From: Flavobacteriaceae bacterium
Lineage (GTDB): Bacteria; Bacteroidota; Bacteroidia; Flavobacteriales; Flavobacteriaceae
Direction: 5' to 3'
Length of the DNA stretch: 64,000 nt
Assembly (NCBI GenBank): GCA_029243385.1
Contig: JAQWSC010000008.1
Coordinates: forward strand, 171,612-235,611
The stretch's first letter is position 1. The number at the start of each line of letters is the position of its first letter. The position numbers and the translations under genes are program-made. Below, in pieces: positions 1 through 7,939 of this stretch. Under the pieces are notes generated by a model. That model ran no database searches, was not told the origin of the DNA, and worked only from the letters and a program-made list of their open reading frames with translations.

Positions 1-1
1 A

Positions 2-868
2 GCCACTTCGTCTGACTTCATGGATGAGTGGAGGCAATTTCTCAAACAACAACCCTTCGGAAACCTGTTTGACTGGTACCAATTGCTTGGTATTGAAAAC
101 AAACAAGGGCAAATTGGAGTAGATGAAGCACAAAGCATTGTAAAAAAACTTTCTCTAAAATCGTACGAAGGTGGATGGAAAGTGGTTATTGTTTGGTGTG
201 CCGAAAAACTAAATATCGCTGCGTCAAACAAACTTTTAAAACTTATTGAGGAGCCTCCAGAAAAAACATTGCTCTTGCTTGTCGTAGAAAATGAAGAATT
301 GCTTCTAGAAACACTACGGTCGCGATGTCAAAAAGTGTTGTTGCCCTCGCTTTCAGCCCCTATCATTGAATCGGGGTTGTTGTCACTTGGTTGTGAAGCT
401 AATGAAGCTAAAAAAATTGCTTTTCAAGCTCAAGGAAATTTTAATAAAGCTGTTGACTTGCTCAATAATGACAGTGAAGATTTACATTTTGAAAAGTGGT
501 TTGTCTCTTGGGTTCGAGCAGCATTCAAGGCGCGGGGAAATAAATCTGCTATTTTGGAATTAGTCGCTTGGAGTCAACAAGTGGCAGGATCAGGAAGAGA
601 AACCCAAAAAAAATTCCTGGATTATTGTGTCGTGTTTTTTCGTCAAGCTTTATTGGTAAATTACGATGTTTCGGAATTGGTTTATTTGGAACCTAAAACA
701 AAGTTTGAACTTTGGAAATTTGCACCCTTCATACATGGGAATAATATTTTAGATATTGTTAAAGAACTTGAAGAAGCGAATTATCATATTGAGAGAAATG
801 GAAACGCGAAAATGATCTTTACGGACTTATCTATTAAGTTGACACGACTCCTTCACAGACCTTCCTAA
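2..868 (+). CDS. holB: DNA polymerase III subunit delta' (5'-truncated by window edge)
   Basis: Clamp-loader subunit of the replicative polymerase. The reading frame is open from base 2, so the ATG at 20 is an internal Met and the real start lies before the window. The P-loop region is lost. What remains shows the AAA+ core with the conserved NKLLKLIEEPP segment and the SRC motif (LRSRCQK) that carries the arginine finger, then a helical C-terminal collar domain. The sequence around EGGWKV and the LLGI segment look like Bacteroidota delta' proteins. It is followed by about 150 bases without a convincing gene, then by the convergent methyltransferase gene. Confidence 0.9.
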   Translation, partial: ATSSDFMDEWRQFLKQQPFGNLFDWYQLLGIENKQGQIGVDEAQSIVKKLSLKSYEGGWKVVIVWCAEKLNIAASNKLLKLIEEPPEKTLLLLVVENEELLLETLRSRCQKVLLPSLSAPIIESGLLSLGCEANEAKKIAFQAQGNFNKAVDLLNNDSEDLHFEKWFVSWVRAAFKARGNKSAILELVAWSQQVAGSGRETQKKFLDYCVVFFRQALLVNYDVSELVYLEPKTKFELWKFAPFIHGNNILDIVKELEEANYHIERNGNAKMIFTDLSIKLTRLLHRPS

Positions 869-1024
869 TGGCTTTTATCAATACAAAAGTTTTTTCTTAT
901 TCTTTTTTTATACACCATAACTATTTCTTATTCTAAATGCATAAAAATAATGCGTTTTAAGAGCTTATTTCTCTTTTTAGGTGCTTTGTGCTGTGTCTTT
1001 CTAAAAAACCACTTCTAAGAAAAG

Positions 1025-1879
1025 TTATGTGCGTTTTTTGAACTCATACTGAAGCGAAGAATACATTCCGGTTCGACGAGCACGCCAATTGGATCGGATA
1101 CCGTTTATCAAACCGAATAAAAAAGAAGGTTTGCGTTTGTTTATTTTTTCAGAAAGCATTGAAACATAAAATGCGTCCCAGAGCATAGGAGCTTTTTTTA
1201 CTAACACAAAACCCACTTCAGAAAAAATTCGCTCAACGGCTTTGGGAGAAAAATGCCATAGGTGACGAGGCACGTCATAGGCCGCCCATTTATTTTCATA
1301 ATACTTTGCATCCCAAGACAAAAAGTTGGGAGCCGCAATCACTATTCTTCCGTTGGGAGAAAGCACTCGGTTCATATTCTCAAAAAGGGTGGTTAGATCA
1401 GAAACATGCTCCAAAACATGCCAAAGGGTAATGCAGTCCATTGAGTTGTCATTGATGTCTTTAAAAGAGTCAATGTATGAAACCCCTTTTGCTTGGCCTT
1501 GTTTTTTTGCAAACGCATTGGGTTCCATTGCGAACGCTTTCCATCCTTTTTGTTGGCAGCCAATCACAAAGTCGCCTGTTCCTGAACCTATGTCAAGTAA
1601 GGTTCCTTTGTTTGGAAACAAGCGAGCTAATTTTTTGATTTTAGTATTGGTTTGAATCGTTTTGACCGTATGGTAAGTAATGTCTAAAAAGGATTTCCTA
1701 GTGTTGGTGTGAGAAACATAATTTGGGCTTTTGTAATACGCTGGAAGTTGTTCTAGACTCGGTTGTGGGTGTGTAATTAACATGTCCTTTTCTAAGTTAA
1801 CAACCAATTCAAATACTTCCCCTGTAACCAAATGATCGGTACATAAAAATAGTGCTGTCTGTAAATTATTGGTGTCCAA
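1025..1879 (-). CDS. class I SAM-dependent methyltransferase
   Basis: 284-residue methyltransferase of the Methyltransf_23/UbiG-like fold. SAM motif I is LLDIGSGTGD (residues 94-103); motif II/III region is CITLWHVLEHV followed by a P-N-G-R strand and the AAPNFLSWD loop. The first 60 residues (CTDHLVTGEVFELV) are a lineage-typical N-terminal extension that may recognise substrate. It is the last gene of the ybeY-mnmG transcription unit, 55 bases after mnmG, and that gap contains a parS-like site. The acceptor substrate cannot be told from sequence; related flavobacterial proteins are annotated only as methyltransferases. Confidence 0.8.
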   Translation of the reverse strand: MDTNNLQTALFLCTDHLVTGEVFELVVNLEKDMLITHPQPSLEQLPAYYKSPNYVSHTNTRKSFLDITYHTVKTIQTNTKIKKLARLFPNKGTLLDIGSGTGDFVIGCQQKGWKAFAMEPNAFAKKQGQAKGVSYIDSFKDINDNSMDCITLWHVLEHVSDLTTLFENMNRVLSPNGRIVIAAPNFLSWDAKYYENKWAAYDVPRHLWHFSPKAVERIFSEVGFVLVKKAPMLWDAFYVSMLSEKINKRKPSFLFGLINGIRSNWRARRTGMYSSLQYEFKKRT

Positions 1880-1912
1880 TTGGGTTACTTTTTTGGGTTC
1901 TTTAATACCTAT

Positions 1913-1928
1913 TGTTCCACGTGGAACG
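1913..1928. promoter_or_regulatory. parS-like ParB-binding site (15/16)
   Basis: TGTTCCACGTGGAACG matches the bacterial parS consensus TGTTNCACGTGNAACA at every defined position except the last. It sits in the gap between mnmG and the methyltransferase. A second, perfect site lies 1.9 kb away, which argues against chance. Confidence 0.75.
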
Positions 1929-1934
1929 AATCAC

Positions 1935-3806
1935 TTACCGCCCCATATAAACAAGCAACACACTAATGTCGCTTGGAGAAACGCCGCTAATTCGTGACGC
2001 TTGTGAGAGCGAAGTTGGCCGAATGTCTTCTAGTTTCATTCGAGCTTCTGTGGACAACGACTTTAGCTTTCGATAGTCAAAGCCGCTAGGTATTCGAATG
2101 TTTTCTAATCGATTGAGTTTGTCTGCATTGTTCTTTTCTTTCTCTATATAGCCCGCGTATTTGACCTGGATTTCTGTTTGCTCCAATACCTCTTCATCTA
2201 GGTCATGAGCCGATGTATATTCTGCTACAGCAGGAATGTGTTGAATGTCCTGCATGCTAATGTTGGGTCGTGAAAATATCTTATGAACTTTGTTTGACTG
2301 CTTCATGGGAGAAGAGTTTTTTTGAGACAAAATTGGATTTGCAATTTCTGGAGAAACGCTAAGCGACTTGAGGTGCTTTACAAAATGATCGGAGGCGTTT
2401 TTCTTGTGTTCCATGCGCCTGAGGCGTTGATCAGATGCTAACCCTAATTCATTAGAAACAGGGGTAAGCCGGAGATCAGCATTGTCTTGACGAAGAAGGG
2501 TACGATATTCAGCTCTTGAAGTAAACATTCGATAAGGCTCTTCGGTTCCTTTAGTGATCAAATCATCAATAAGAACACCGATATAGGCTTCACTTCGTTT
2601 CAGCACAAAAGGTGGTTGGTCTTTAATGAATAAATGCGCGTTCATTCCTGCCATAAGCCCTTGGGCGGCCGCTTCTTCATAGCCTGTTGTTCCATTAATT
2701 TGTCCCGCAAAAAACAAACCGTTAATGAGTTTCGTTTCCAACGAATGCTTGAGTTGTGTTGGGGGGAAATAGTCGTACTCAATTGCATAACCGGGACGAA
2801 AAAACTTCACATTCTCAAACCCTTTCACAGAGCGTAACGCTTTGAATTGGATGTCTTCAGGTAGCGATGTGGAAAATCCATTAACATACACTTCGATGGT
2901 GTTCCAGCCTTCGGGCTCAACAAAAATCTGATGTCTGTTTTTTTCGGAAAACCTATTAATTTTATCCTCAATAGATGGACAATAACGCGGCCCCACACTT
3001 TGAATACTCCCGTTGAACATAGGAGATCGATCAAAACCTTCACGGAGTAGATCGTGAACTTCTGGGCTTGTATAGGTCATGTGACAACTCCGTTGGGTTT
3101 CGAGGGGTTTAGAAGTTTCCAGATACGAGAATTTCGCCGGTTTGCTATCTCCGGGCTGCTCTTCCATAAGTGAATAATCCAAAGAGCGTCCATCAACTCT
3201 TGGAGGTGTCCCCGTTTTCATACGGCCCGAATCAAATCCAGCTGTCGCCAATTCCTCGGTAATGCCAAAGGAAGCGCTTTCCCCTGCTCGTCCGCCACCA
3301 AATTGTTTTTCACCTATATGTATCAGTCCATTTAGAAAGGTTCCGTTCGTTAAAACCACAGTCTTGGATTTGATGGTAATGCCCAATGAGGTTTTTACGC
3401 CAACCACGCGGTTTTTTTCTATAAGAAGACCAGAAACCATCTCTTGATAAAAATCCAAATTAGGAGTTCCTTCTAACATCATTCTCCACGTTTCGGCAAA
3501 GCGCATTCGATCGGACTGTGCCCGAGGACTCCACATTGCGGGTCCTTTGGATTTATTAAGCATTTTAAATTGGATGGCTGTTTGATCGGTTACAATTCCG
3601 CTATAGCCGCCTAGGGCGTCAATCTCTCGGATAATTTGCCCTTTGGCAATTCCACCCATAGCCGGATTGCAAGACATTTGGGCAATGTTTTGCAGATTCA
3701 TTGTAATAAGAAGGGTTTTACTCCCCATATTAGCGGCGGCAGCAGCGGCTTCAGAACCGGCATGACCAGCACCCACAACTATAACATCGTATTCGGACTC
3801 AAACAT
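1935..3806 (-). CDS. mnmG: tRNA uridine-5-carboxymethylaminomethyl modification enzyme MnmG (GidA)
   Basis: FAD-dependent partner of MnmE that installs the cmnm5 group on wobble U34 of tRNAs. At 623 residues it has the full family length. The N-terminal FAD-binding Rossmann motif VVGAGHAGSEAA begins near residue 10; the family signatures MSCNPAMGGIAKG and GTPPRVDGRS are present, and the C-terminal helical domain ends with the RPTSLSQASRISGVSPSDIS segment. The start overlaps the end of ybeY by 8 bases, so the two are translationally coupled. parS-like sites flank the gene. In many bacteria gidA is origin-proximal. Confidence 0.97.
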   Translation of the reverse strand: MFESEYDVIVVGAGHAGSEAAAAAANMGSKTLLITMNLQNIAQMSCNPAMGGIAKGQIIREIDALGGYSGIVTDQTAIQFKMLNKSKGPAMWSPRAQSDRMRFAETWRMMLEGTPNLDFYQEMVSGLLIEKNRVVGVKTSLGITIKSKTVVLTNGTFLNGLIHIGEKQFGGGRAGESASFGITEELATAGFDSGRMKTGTPPRVDGRSLDYSLMEEQPGDSKPAKFSYLETSKPLETQRSCHMTYTSPEVHDLLREGFDRSPMFNGSIQSVGPRYCPSIEDKINRFSEKNRHQIFVEPEGWNTIEVYVNGFSTSLPEDIQFKALRSVKGFENVKFFRPGYAIEYDYFPPTQLKHSLETKLINGLFFAGQINGTTGYEEAAAQGLMAGMNAHLFIKDQPPFVLKRSEAYIGVLIDDLITKGTEEPYRMFTSRAEYRTLLRQDNADLRLTPVSNELGLASDQRLRRMEHKKNASDHFVKHLKSLSVSPEIANPILSQKNSSPMKQSNKVHKIFSRPNISMQDIQHIPAVAEYTSAHDLDEEVLEQTEIQVKYAGYIEKEKNNADKLNRLENIRIPSGFDYRKLKSLSTEARMKLEDIRPTSLSQASRISGVSPSDISVLLVYMGR

Positions 3807-4236
3807 TGGATTTCGATTTGTGTTTCACGTGGAACAATCGGATCTTTTCTTCTTCTTTTAGGGTCATAAGTTGTTTTTCATCTTTTGATTTGTCTGAAAA
3901 ACCGCAAAAATGCAACAAGCCGTGAACCATTACTCGAAGCAACTCCTGTTCAAAAGGAACTTCATACGCCGAGGCGTTTTCACGAACCCTGTCTATGGAT
4001 ATTGCAATATCTCCTTGTAGGTTTTTTCCCACGGTGTTGTCAAATCCGATAACGTCCGTTAATGTATCATGATTAAGGAATTGGATGTTCATATCATACA
4101 ACTCCTGATCGGAAACAAATGCGTAAGTAATTTCTGAAACTTCAAAGCCCTCAGATTGAGCAACCTGAATAAGCCAACGTGAAAAGACATCTTCGGCAGT
4201 GAGCTTAAAGTCTGTACTGTAGTAGTAGTGGATCAC
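3799..4236 (-). CDS. ybeY: endoribonuclease YbeY (16S rRNA maturation)
   Basis: 145-residue metal-dependent RNase of rRNA processing and ribosome quality control (UPF0054). The zinc motif is HGLLHFCGFSD (residues 105-115): the first two histidines are canonical, and Asp115 replaces the third histidine of the usual HxxxHxxGxxH, which I recall as common in Bacteroidota. The C-terminal tail (LFHVKH, residues 134-139) is encoded by the perfect parS site, so the tail sequence may be shaped by ParB binding. First gene of the ybeY-mnmG-methyltransferase unit, with a -7 promoter element just upstream. Confidence 0.93.
   Translation of the reverse strand: MIHYYYSTDFKLTAEDVFSRWLIQVAQSEGFEVSEITYAFVSDQELYDMNIQFLNHDTLTDVIGFDNTVGKNLQGDIAISIDRVRENASAYEVPFEQELLRVMVHGLLHFCGFSDKSKDEKQLMTLKEEEKIRLFHVKHKSKSNV
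3821..3836. promoter_or_regulatory. parS ParB-binding site (perfect consensus)
   Basis: TGTTTCACGTGGAACA fits TGTTNCACGTGNAACA at all defined positions. It lies inside the last codons of ybeY, just before mnmG starts. A centromere-like site for the ParABS chromosome-segregation system is the natural reading; no parA or parB is in this window. Confidence 0.82.
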
Positions 4237-4251
4237 TTATAAAAATTTTCA

Positions 4252-4259
4252 CAAAGGTA
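4252..4259 (-). promoter_or_regulatory. promoter of the ybeY-mnmG-methyltransferase operon
   Basis: On the minus strand reads TACCTTTG, a perfect Bacteroidota -7 element (TAnnTTTG), with a TTG 21 bases upstream (4281-4283) as the -33 element. The YbeY ATG is 15 bases downstream. Confidence 0.6.
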
Positions 4260-4337
4260 CGTTTTGTAAAGCTATTTATACAAGGTGTTTGAAAAATTGG
4301 CGTTTTATAGAAAAAAATGTAGTTTTAGAAAAATAAG

Positions 4338-5390
4338 ATGGGGATGAAAGAGTTAAAATATTTGGCGGCATATACGATACCTGTTGCGGCAGGGATAGCG
4401 ATTTACTTTAAAGGAGCCTGGTCATTCGCTGGGGTGGCTTATCCCTTCATTGTAATTCCAATTTTGGAGTTGCTTCTTGGAACTAACAATGATAATTATT
4501 CGGAAACAACTATTGAGAAGCGGTCTGCAAACCCTGTATTTGACTGGATGCTTTACGGAAATATACTGTGGGTTTTTGGGTTGTTGTTTTACGGTTTTAG
4601 GGAACTTGCGAGTTCACAACTTTATGTGTTTGAAACAATCGGCTTGGTGTTGTCGTTGGGTATTTTGTTGGCAACAAACGCCATAAACGTTGCGCACGAA
4701 CTGGGCCATAGAAACAATAAAAAAGATCAATTTTTAAGCAAACTATTATTATTGCCTTGTTTGTATGTTCATTTTTTTGTTGAGCATAATTACGGACATC
4801 ATCAGAAGGTTGCCACCCCTGAAGACCCTGCATCTGCTCGCTTTAATCAAAGTGTGTATGCGTTTTATTGGCAGTCTGTATTTGGTCAATACCAAAGCGC
4901 CTGGAAGCTTCAAAAAAAACTGCTTCAAAACTCTGGAAGCCCATTTCTTTCTATCAAAAACATAGTGTTTTGGGGTGCTATTGCCCAAATAGTATACATT
5001 CTTGTGGTGTTTTATGTGTTTGGAACCTTTGTTGGTATCTTGGCTGCTGTAATAGGTGTCGTTTCTTTTTTAATGCTAGAAAGCATCAACTATATAGAAC
5101 ATTATGGATTGTTGCGAGAAAAAACAGCATCGGGTCGTTATGAAAAGACACAAGATAAACATTCGTGGAATTCAGACCATGTAATCGGTAGAGTCGTGTT
5201 ATATGAACTTACCCGACATAGCGATCATCATTTCAAAACTTCAAAAAAATATCAGGAATTGAATTATTACGATACCAGCCCGCAGCTTCCTTACGGATAT
5301 CCAACTTCTATACTGTTGGCGTTAATTCCTCCGCTTTGGTTTCGAATTGTAAACCCACATGTTCCCGAGTCCATGAAAAACAACTTTTAA
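4338..5390 (+). CDS. alkB: AlkB-like membrane non-haem di-iron hydroxylase (alkane 1-monooxygenase family)
   Basis: 350-residue integral membrane hydroxylase. The AlkB histidine boxes are present in order: HELGHR (H120, H124), EHNYGHH (H150, H154, H155) and RHSDHH (H294, H297, H298), plus the NYIEHYGL signature at 251-258 that separates AlkB from fatty-acid desaturases. Several hydrophobic helices fill residues 5-115 and 205-250. The family hydroxylates terminal carbons of alkanes or similar chains using electrons from rubredoxin. No rubredoxin or rubredoxin reductase gene is nearby, so the electron donor must be encoded elsewhere. Neighbours (ybeY, gltX) are unrelated; substrate is inferred from family only. 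Confidence 0.85.
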   Translation: MGMKELKYLAAYTIPVAAGIAIYFKGAWSFAGVAYPFIVIPILELLLGTNNDNYSETTIEKRSANPVFDWMLYGNILWVFGLLFYGFRELASSQLYVFETIGLVLSLGILLATNAINVAHELGHRNNKKDQFLSKLLLLPCLYVHFFVEHNYGHHQKVATPEDPASARFNQSVYAFYWQSVFGQYQSAWKLQKKLLQNSGSPFLSIKNIVFWGAIAQIVYILVVFYVFGTFVGILAAVIGVVSFLMLESINYIEHYGLLREKTASGRYEKTQDKHSWNSDHVIGRVVLYELTRHSDHHFKTSKKYQELNYYDTSPQLPYGYPTSILLALIPPLWFRIVNPHVPESMKNNF

Positions 5391-5413
5391 GAGTTCCAAT
5401 TCATTTTCTGGAC

Positions 5414-5421
5414 TATCTTTG
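5414..5421 (+). promoter_or_regulatory. promoter -7 element of gltX
   Basis: TATCTTTG, a perfect TAnnTTTG, 17 bases before the gltX ATG. No clear -33 TTG. Confidence 0.5.
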
Positions 5422-5438
5422 CATCATAAACAAAAACT

Positions 5439-6965
5439 ATGACTCAAGCAGTTCGTGTACGTTTTGCTCCTAGCCCTACAGGACCTCTTCATATTGGTGG
5501 GCTTAGAACCGCATTGTACAATTATTTATTTGCTAAAAAACACAACGGTGATTTTATTTTACGAATTGAAGATACCGATCAAAATCGTTTTGTTTCAGGA
5601 GCAGAAGACTATGTTGTCAATGCATTAAAATGGTGTAACATTCCTTTCGATGAAGGCCCTGGTACGGAGGATAAAAAAGGCCCCTACAAACAGAGTGAGC
5701 GAAAAGAACTTTATAAAAAAGCGGTTCGGACATTAATCCAAAAAGGGCGTGCTTACTACGCATTTGATTCGTCTGAGTCTTTGGAAAAACACCGTGTTTC
5801 TCACGAAGAAAAAGGGAAAACGTTTATATACAATTGGCACAATCGGTTAAAACTCGAAAACTCCTTGTCACTTTCAAAAGAAGAGGTACAAAAAAGAATT
5901 GATAATGGAGATCGTTATGTGATTCGGTTTTTAATGGTAGAAAACGGAGGTGTAGAAAACTTTATAAATTCAACTGATTTAATTCGAGGTACTCTTCGAG
6001 TTGATTTGAACCTATTAGACGATAAAATTTTATTCAAAAGCGATGGTATGCCCACCTATCATTTGGCAAATGTTGTGGACGATCATGCTATGGAAATTTC
6101 GCATGTCATTCGTGGTGAAGAGTGGTTGCCTTCCCTAGCGCTTCACCACCAATTGTATATCGCTTTTGAGTGGAAAACCCCTCAATTTGCACATTTACCG
6201 CTGTTGTTAAAACCAACAGGTAAAGGAAAACTTTCTAAGAGAGATGGTGATAAATTAGGGTTTCCTGTTTTTCCTTTAGACTGGCGAGATCCGGAAACAG
6301 GAAAAGTATCACCCGGCTACAAGGAAGCCGGATATGTTCCTGAAGCGGTAGTAAACTTTTTAGCGCTGTTAGGGTGGAACCCTGGTACGGAACAAGAAAT
6401 ACTAACGTTAAGCGAATTAATCGGTTTGTTTTCTATTGAACAGGTACATAAGTCGGGGGCGCGTTTTGATCCTGAAAAAAACAAATGGTTCAATCAACAA
6501 CATTTACAACATATAGAAGAATCTGTGTTGGAACAGCAATTGATAAAAGACGCTAAAGCGTTTGACATCGTTGTTTCGCCCGAAAAAGCGCAAAAGGTTG
6601 TGCGTTTGGTAAAAGAGCGCGCTTCGCTGTTAACAGAACTTTGGGGTTTGTCCTCTTATTTTTTTATGGATCCTGAGGGTTATGATGCTAAAGCAGTGCG
6701 CAAACAATGGAAAGAGGGAACACCTGAAGTTCTTACTAAATTTCTTACCTTTTTAAAGTCGGCATCCTTGTCTGAGCCAAGCAATTTTCAAGCTGAATTT
6801 AAAACATGGATTGCCGATGAATCGATATCGTTCGGACAAATCATGGCTCCACTGCGTTTGTGCCTAGTGGGAAAATTGTCCGGAGCTGATTTGTTTGAAA
6901 TTATCTGTTTTCTAGGGCACAAAACCGTAACATCTCGAATCCAAAAAGCGCTTCAGAATATTTGA
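5439..6965 (+). CDS. gltX: glutamyl-tRNA synthetase
   Basis: Charges tRNA-Glu with glutamate. 508 residues, usual for Bacteroidota GluRS. Class I signatures: HIGH equivalent PLHIGGLRT near residue 18 and KMSKS equivalent KLSKR near residue 265; the LFAKKHNGDFILRIEDTD segment is diagnostic. glnS is 1 kb downstream on the other strand, so glutamine can be charged directly by GlnS rather than through misacylated Glu-tRNA-Gln and GatCAB. Monocistronic from its own promoter. Confidence 0.97.
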   Translation: MTQAVRVRFAPSPTGPLHIGGLRTALYNYLFAKKHNGDFILRIEDTDQNRFVSGAEDYVVNALKWCNIPFDEGPGTEDKKGPYKQSERKELYKKAVRTLIQKGRAYYAFDSSESLEKHRVSHEEKGKTFIYNWHNRLKLENSLSLSKEEVQKRIDNGDRYVIRFLMVENGGVENFINSTDLIRGTLRVDLNLLDDKILFKSDGMPTYHLANVVDDHAMEISHVIRGEEWLPSLALHHQLYIAFEWKTPQFAHLPLLLKPTGKGKLSKRDGDKLGFPVFPLDWRDPETGKVSPGYKEAGYVPEAVVNFLALLGWNPGTEQEILTLSELIGLFSIEQVHKSGARFDPEKNKWFNQQHLQHIEESVLEQQLIKDAKAFDIVVSPEKAQKVVRLVKERASLLTELWGLSSYFFMDPEGYDAKAVRKQWKEGTPEVLTKFLTFLKSASLSEPSNFQAEFKTWIADESISFGQIMAPLRLCLVGKLSGADLFEIICFLGHKTVTSRIQKALQNI

Positions 6966-6977
6966 TGTATTTTTTCG

Positions 6978-6985
6978 TAACTTTG
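6978..6985 (+). promoter_or_regulatory. promoter -7 element of the SPFH gene
   Basis: TAACTTTG, a perfect TAnnTTTG, 24 bases before the ATG at 7010. No TTG at the usual -33 spacing. Confidence 0.45.
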
Positions 6986-7009
6986 AGATTCACTTAAATC
7001 CTATATTTT

Positions 7010-7939
7010 ATGAGTTTTACTTATTATGCTATCATTGCTCTTGTTGTGCTTGTTGTTATAAGCGCTTTTTTTATCGTAAAACAGCAGACAGCTGCTGTGA
7101 TTGAACGCTTTGGAAGGTTTGTGAGTGTTCGGCATTCTGGACTGCAAATCAAAATTCCAATTATTGATCGAATTGCAGGAAGATTGAGTTTAAAAATTCA
7201 ACAGCTGGATGTAATTGTTGAAACAAAAACCAAAGACGACGTATTCGTTAAACTAAAGGTTTCGGTTCAATTTAAGGTTATTAGAGATAAAGTGTACGAC
7301 GCTTTTTATAAGCTCGACTATCCGCATGACCAAATCACTTCTTATGTGTTTGATGTCGTTCGTGCAGAAGTTCCTAAAATGAAGTTAGATGATGTCTTTG
7401 AAAGAAAAGACGATATTGCTATTGCGGTTAAAACCGAGTTGAATGAAGCAATGCTTAATTACGGTTATGATATTATTAAAACGTTAGTTACCGATATTGA
7501 CCCTGATGAACAGGTTAAAAATGCCATGAACCGAATCAATGCTTCTGAACGAGAAAAGGTAGCAGCTCAATACGAAGGAGATGCTGCTCGCATTTTAATC
7601 GTAGAAAAAGCAAAAGCTGAAGCCGAGAGCAAAAGACTTCAAGGACAGGGAATAGCGGATCAACGTCGAGAAATCGCTAGAGGACTTGAGGAGTCTGTAG
7701 AGGTTTTGAACAAAGTAGGCATCAACTCTCAAGAGGCGTCTGCGTTGATTGTGGTAACCCAACACTACGACACTTTGCAGTCGATTGGGGAACACGTGAA
7801 CAGCAACCTAATCTTATTGCCTAATTCGCCTCAGGCAGGATCAGACATGCTCAACAACATGGTGGCTTCGTTTACTGCAAGTAACCAAATCGGAGAAGCA
7901 ATGAAAAAAGCTGAAAAAAAGAAAAACGGCGATAGTTAG
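7010..7939 (+). CDS. SPFH/Band 7 (stomatin-like) membrane protein
   Basis: 309 residues. A single N-terminal membrane anchor (about 5-24) is followed by an SPFH domain beginning at the QQTAAVIERFGRF segment, then an Ala/Glu/Lys-rich coiled coil (residues about 180-230, with EKAKAEAESKRLQGQG). This is the stomatin/prohibitin/QmcA type that forms oligomers at the inner membrane, often linked to protease control or membrane microdomains. No NfeD-type partner is adjacent. Its stop overlaps the glnS stop by 4 bases in convergent orientation. Function beyond the family is not determinable. Confidence 0.88.
   Translation: MSFTYYAIIALVVLVVISAFFIVKQQTAAVIERFGRFVSVRHSGLQIKIPIIDRIAGRLSLKIQQLDVIVETKTKDDVFVKLKVSVQFKVIRDKVYDAFYKLDYPHDQITSYVFDVVRAEVPKMKLDDVFERKDDIAIAVKTELNEAMLNYGYDIIKTLVTDIDPDEQVKNAMNRINASEREKVAAQYEGDAARILIVEKAKAEAESKRLQGQGIADQRREIARGLEESVEVLNKVGINSQEASALIVVTQHYDTLQSIGEHVNSNLILLPNSPQAGSDMLNNMVASFTASNQIGEAMKKAEKKKNGDS

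Noticed and set aside
20-22. ATG at 20 as the start of holB
   Set aside because: The frame is open to base 2 and the preceding residues continue the protein; the conserved P-loop part of delta' is missing, so the gene begins before the window.
950-1018. 22-codon frame between holB and the methyltransferase
   Set aside because: Very short, with a hydrophobic start by chance of T-rich DNA, and no promoter or conserved feature.
2634-2837. Open frames antisense to mnmG and many similar ones opposite other housekeeping genes
   Set aside because: They lie wholly within well-identified genes, have no family features and reflect codon usage of the real gene.
7793-7798. CACGTG core in the SPFH gene as a third parS site
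   Set aside because: The flanks do not fit TGTTN...NAACA on the left side; only the core matches.
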